Below are positions 5,271 to 6,512 of a DNA stretch of 6,512 nucleotides, piece by piece. Source of the DNA: Bacteroidota bacterium (GTDB lineage Bacteria; Bacteroidota; Ignavibacteria; T3Sed10-11). Position 1 is the first letter of the stretch. Each line of letters opens with the position of its first letter. The stretch spans positions 1 through 6,512 of the forward strand of contig SKXH01000285.1 of NCBI GenBank assembly GCA_007128495.1, given 5' to 3'. Below the pieces are notes generated by a model that was not told where the DNA came from, ran no database searches, and saw nothing but the letters and a program-made list of their open reading frames with translations. Made by a program: the position numbers and the translations under genes.

Positions 5271-6512
5271 TCACCCCCCTCTCATCCGGTTGTTTCTCCG
5301 ATTCTACCGTGCCTCCCCCGACCGACGGCAGATAAATCGTAAAGGTAGTTCCTTTATTTTTCTCCGAAACCATATCGATGTGTCCGTTATGACTTTTTAC
5401 AGTGCCGTATACGACCGACAAGCCGAGACCCGTCCCTTTGCCAACCGGCTTTGTGGTAAAGAACGGATCGAACACCCGTTGATGAATATCCTGATCGATC
5501 CCCGTACCTGTATCGCTAATCGTTATGCATACGTGATCCCGGTTTTCTGCGTTTGCAATATTGGAACGAACGGCCTGTGCATCGACCAGGCCGACCGCTA
5601 TCTTGATCGTTCCCTTGCCTCCGGTATCTTCCCGTTCGTGAATGGCATCGCGCGCATTGATGCATAAGTTCAGCAACATTTGATACAGTTGACCGCGATC
5701 CCCCTGGATTGCAGGAAGACCGGGATCGATCGCAGTTCTAATCTCAATAGTCTTTTCGAACGTATGTTCGAGCACTTTTACCAATTCATTAACAACTTCG
5801 GTCGCCGACAACGGCTGCAGATTGATATCCTCAACACGTGCAAACTTGAGAAGACGACGGGCTATATCCGTTCCCCGCTCCACTCCTGTTTCTCCCATGT
5901 CAATAAACTTCTGAAGATTCGCATCGTGCACTTTCGTCTTCAGAGCAGATAAACTTCCCTGTATAACGGTCAATATATTATTGAAGTCGTGCGCGACCCC
6001 GCCCGCAAGATAACCGAGACTTTCGAGCTTTTGGGTTTGAAGCAGATGTTTTTCAAGCCGTTTCTGTTCGGTAATATCGCGTATAATGCCGCGGTATGCA
6101 ATTACCCTTCCGATTTTATCACGCACCACGTTTGACGTTTCGAGTGCAACTCTTTGATCGCCGTCCTCTCGCTGAAAGACCGCTTCAAAATCTTTTACAT
6201 AGCCCTGCTCCTCCATCATCTGCATCCACCGGTTACGAGTTTGCGGGTCGGCATATGTTTGCGTTCTGATGTCTGCAGCGAGTGCTTCTTCTTTATCTTT
6301 AAAACCGAATAATTCCAGACCGGCCGGATTTATCTCAAGAAAACGGCCCTGCGGATCGCTCATATACACCGTATCTTTTGATTCTTCAAACAACTCCCTG
6401 TACTTTCGCTCGGATTCTACGATGGCTTTATGTGCCTTGTAACGCCGGAATATTTCATTCTTAAATTTTTTCGATGGGAGATCTACAAGAATTGCAAACA
6501 AAATAAAAAATA
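5233..6512 (-). CDS. PAS-domain sensor histidine kinase (HDFNN type), 5' truncated by window
   Basis: The frame is open to the right edge, so the true N-terminus is outside. Residues here are counted from the TTG at 6501, which I do not regard as the start: the codons before it (FFI) extend a hydrophobic stretch FFILFAILV that looks like the end of a membrane helix. A charged linker leads to a PAS domain at about 30-145 (ERKYRELFEES to YRGIIRDITEQKRLE), then the dimerisation domain with phospho-acceptor His171 in GGVAHDFNNIL. The catalytic ATPase domain has an N box with Asn278 and Asn282 (LLNLCINARDAI), DTGTG at 330-334, FDPFFTTKP at 344-352 and GKGTGLGLS at 354-362. All kinase motifs look intact, so autophosphorylation is expected. 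This HDFNN class very often carries a C-terminal receiver; here the protein ends in a short odd tail (GVTGSDTGKTIYDT) made by reading the receiver remnant out of frame. No cognate regulator is in the window. Confidence 0.9.
   Translation of the reverse strand, partial: FFILFAILVDLPSKKFKNEIFRRYKAHKAIVESERKYRELFEESKDTVYMSDPQGRFLEINPAGLELFGFKDKEEALAADIRTQTYADPQTRNRWMQMMEEQGYVKDFEAVFQREDGDQRVALETSNVVRDKIGRVIAYRGIIRDITEQKRLEKHLLQTQKLESLGYLAGGVAHDFNNILTVIQGSLSALKTKVHDANLQKFIDMGETGVERGTDIARRLLKFARVEDINLQPLSATEVVNELVKVLEHTFEKTIEIRTAIDPGLPAIQGDRGQLYQMLLNLCINARDAIHEREDTGGKGTIKIAVGLVDAQAVRSNIANAENRDHVCITISDTGTGIDQDIHQRVFDPFFTTKPVGKGTGLGLSVVYGTVKSHNGHIDMVSEKNKGTTFTIYLPSVGGGTVESEKQPDERGVTGSDTGKTIYDT

Noticed and set aside
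5274..5279. C6 tract (G6 on the coding strand) near the end of the kinase gene as a phase-variable switch restoring the receiver frame
   Set aside because: A one-base deletion in the tract runs straight into a TGA before the receiver remnant, and the rest of the receiver is missing anyway, so slippage cannot restore a hybrid kinase.
5218..5667. A 149-codon plus-strand open frame antisense to the kinase
   Set aside because: It lies opposite a well-supported kinase coding region with intact catalytic motifs, and its product shows no recognisable family.
1..6512. CRISPR arrays, tRNA or rRNA genes, transposases or phage genes
   Set aside because: No regularly spaced repeats, no cloverleaf-like or rRNA signature, and no mobile-element proteins were seen on either strand.

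Overview
The window looks like a chromosomal segment of a bacterium in the Bacteroidota/Chlorobiota wider group (Balneolota, Rhodothermota or Ignavibacteriota-like lineages are all possible). The case rests on a DUF2851 C-terminus at the left edge, a protein family I associate with that group, on moderate GC by eye, and on gene types common there. I cannot fix the genus. All homology calls come from recalled family motifs, not from a database search.

Left part, plus strand (1-1714): the 3' end of a DUF2851 gene; a 288-residue protein built from the N-terminal DNA-binding domain and the C-terminal OB domain of a bacterial ATP-dependent DNA ligase, with the catalytic adenylation domain absent; and a thioredoxin-fold [2Fe-2S] ferredoxin whose conserved N-terminal cysteines lie upstream of any ATG, GTG or TTG codon. 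A short AT-rich hairpin separates these genes from the convergent minus-strand block.

Right part, minus strand (6512-1727, transcribed right to left): a PAS sensor histidine kinase running off the right edge; an out-of-frame remnant of a receiver domain; an SRPBCC ligand-binding protein; an NDUFA9-like NAD(P)-binding protein; a membrane-anchored alpha/beta hydrolase; a DinB-fold protein; and an AlkD-type DNA alkylation repair protein. Gaps are 1-54 bases or overlaps, so much of this block could be one transcript. The last three genes are tightly packed (1-base gap, then a 4-base ATGA overlap).

The most notable theme is domain loss. Within 6.5 kb a DNA ligase lacks its catalytic core while keeping an open frame, a hybrid kinase has lost nearly all of its receiver, and a ferredoxin lacks a canonical start codon. 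These may be reductive decay, or the ligase-like protein may be a retained non-catalytic nick- or end-binding factor. The sequence alone does not decide this.
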